From Candidatus Heimdallarchaeota archaeon (lineage in GTDB: Archaea > Asgardarchaeota > Heimdallarchaeia > Heimdallarchaeales > Heimdallarchaeaceae), in NCBI GenBank assembly GCA_018238545.1, contig JABCTC010000001.1, forward strand, positions 62,001 to 126,000: a stretch of DNA of 64,000 bases, in the 5' to 3' direction. Positions 63,572 to 64,000 of the stretch are shown here, piece after piece. Both the position numbers and the translations under genes were made by a program. The stretch's first letter is position 1; every line of letters begins with the position of its first letter. The notes below the pieces were generated by a model that saw only the letters and a program-made list of their open reading frames with translations, was not told the DNA's origin and searched no databases.

Positions 63572-64000
63572 ATGAATCTAGTTTCCAAACTTCGAACTGT
63601 TCTTGATCCAATAAACAAAGAATTTCAATTCAAAGAAAATCTTGTTTTAACAGCTGTTCTGATCCCTATTTTCGTAATTGATGAGAAAATCCTTATGACT
63701 AAAAGATCCAACCTTGTAAAATTCCATAAAAGACAAATAGCCTTTCCTGGAGGGAGATATGATGATCAAGACCAAGATCTTATTACTACTGCCTTAAGGG
63801 AAACTTATGAAGAAGTTGGTATAAAACCTGCTCAAGTTGAAGTTATAGGAAAGCTTAACCCATTAGAGACAATAAATAATCATTATGTACATCCCTATGT
63901 TGGTATCATCTCAGAAGATATAGAAATAATAATTAATCCTGATGAAGTTGCAGAATATTTCTTTGTTCCTATAACTAAATTGTTGGATAAGAGCACTGCA
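63572..64000 (+). CDS. Nudix hydrolase, CoA-pyrophosphatase-like (cut by window end)
   Basis: 143 residues are visible and the frame is open at the window end. IAFPGGRYDDQDQDLITTALRETYEEVGI is a complete Nudix box, preceded by LMTKRSNLVKFHKRQ. The KFH..QIAFPGG form is that of CoA/NUDT7-8-type hydrolases. It lies 35 bases after the cyclodeaminase gene. Substrate uncertain. Confidence 0.85.
   Translation, partial: MNLVSKLRTVLDPINKEFQFKENLVLTAVLIPIFVIDEKILMTKRSNLVKFHKRQIAFPGGRYDDQDQDLITTALRETYEEVGIKPAQVEVIGKLNPLETINNHYVHPYVGIISEDIEIIINPDEVAEYFFVPITKLLDKSTA

Overview
The window is AT-rich and compactly coded, with T-rich gene ends and TATA boxes placed about 25-35 nt upstream of start codons (leaderless or short-leader transcription). 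This is archaeal. An Arf-like small GTPase fused to a roadblock/longin-like domain, two longin proteins with a folliculin/DENN-like second half, and a TPR-longin protein point to an Asgard archaeon. A Heimdallarchaeia-like lineage is my inference; no rRNA or other placement marker is present. I see no tRNA, rRNA, CRISPR array or virus.

Layout. 0-5 kb: a frameshifted surface protein, a short Dus-type tRNA-dihydrouridine synthase and a membrane-anchored hydrolase. 5-8.2 kb: longin-DENN protein A, a small membrane protein and a frameshifted IS605/IS1341-type tnpB. 8.3-18.4 kb: large exported proteins (two beta-helix/Ca-repeat paralogues and a subtilase), an acidic protein with an orphan serine-recombinase domain, and a MazF-type toxin-antitoxin (TA) pair between two copies of a host gene's 3' end. 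18.7-28.9 kb: cyclin-like, M50-like and AbrB-winged-helix proteins, a radical SAM enzyme, longin-DENN protein B, small membrane proteins, an NDP-forming acyl-CoA synthetase subunit and the small GTPase. 29-36.6 kb: an eight-repeat surface protein, an MntA/HepT TA pair between two copies of the 5' end of a threonine dehydrogenase gene, an interrupted beta-lactamase-fold gene and a hydrolase.

37-49.4 kb is the most system-like part. A cassette of radical SAM enzyme, tiny conserved peptide (MLDRLKAKTKQVIESLK plus a variable tail) and PAP2/AUR1-like membrane enzyme occurs twice. Between the copies lie an MmpL/RND exporter and a PadR-methyltransferase fusion. Next to the second copy are a TetR regulator and a patatin lipase. 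Both radical SAM promoters carry the same TTTCAAACA-type operator at 26-27 bp spacing. I infer a TetR-controlled envelope-lipid modification and export system, with the small peptide as possible substrate or partner.

49.7-64 kb is mostly metabolic: DegV, TPR-longin (broken by a 22-bp tandem duplication), IMP dehydrogenase, a Nudix-metallo-beta-lactamase pseudoenzyme, an RdhA-like Fe-S protein, DUF72, lysine 6-aminotransferase, formiminotransferase, cyclodeaminase and a Nudix gene cut by the window end. Two short stretches (56.1 and 60.3 kb) share a motif with the 3' end of tnpB and may be orphan omega-RNA-type scaffolds.
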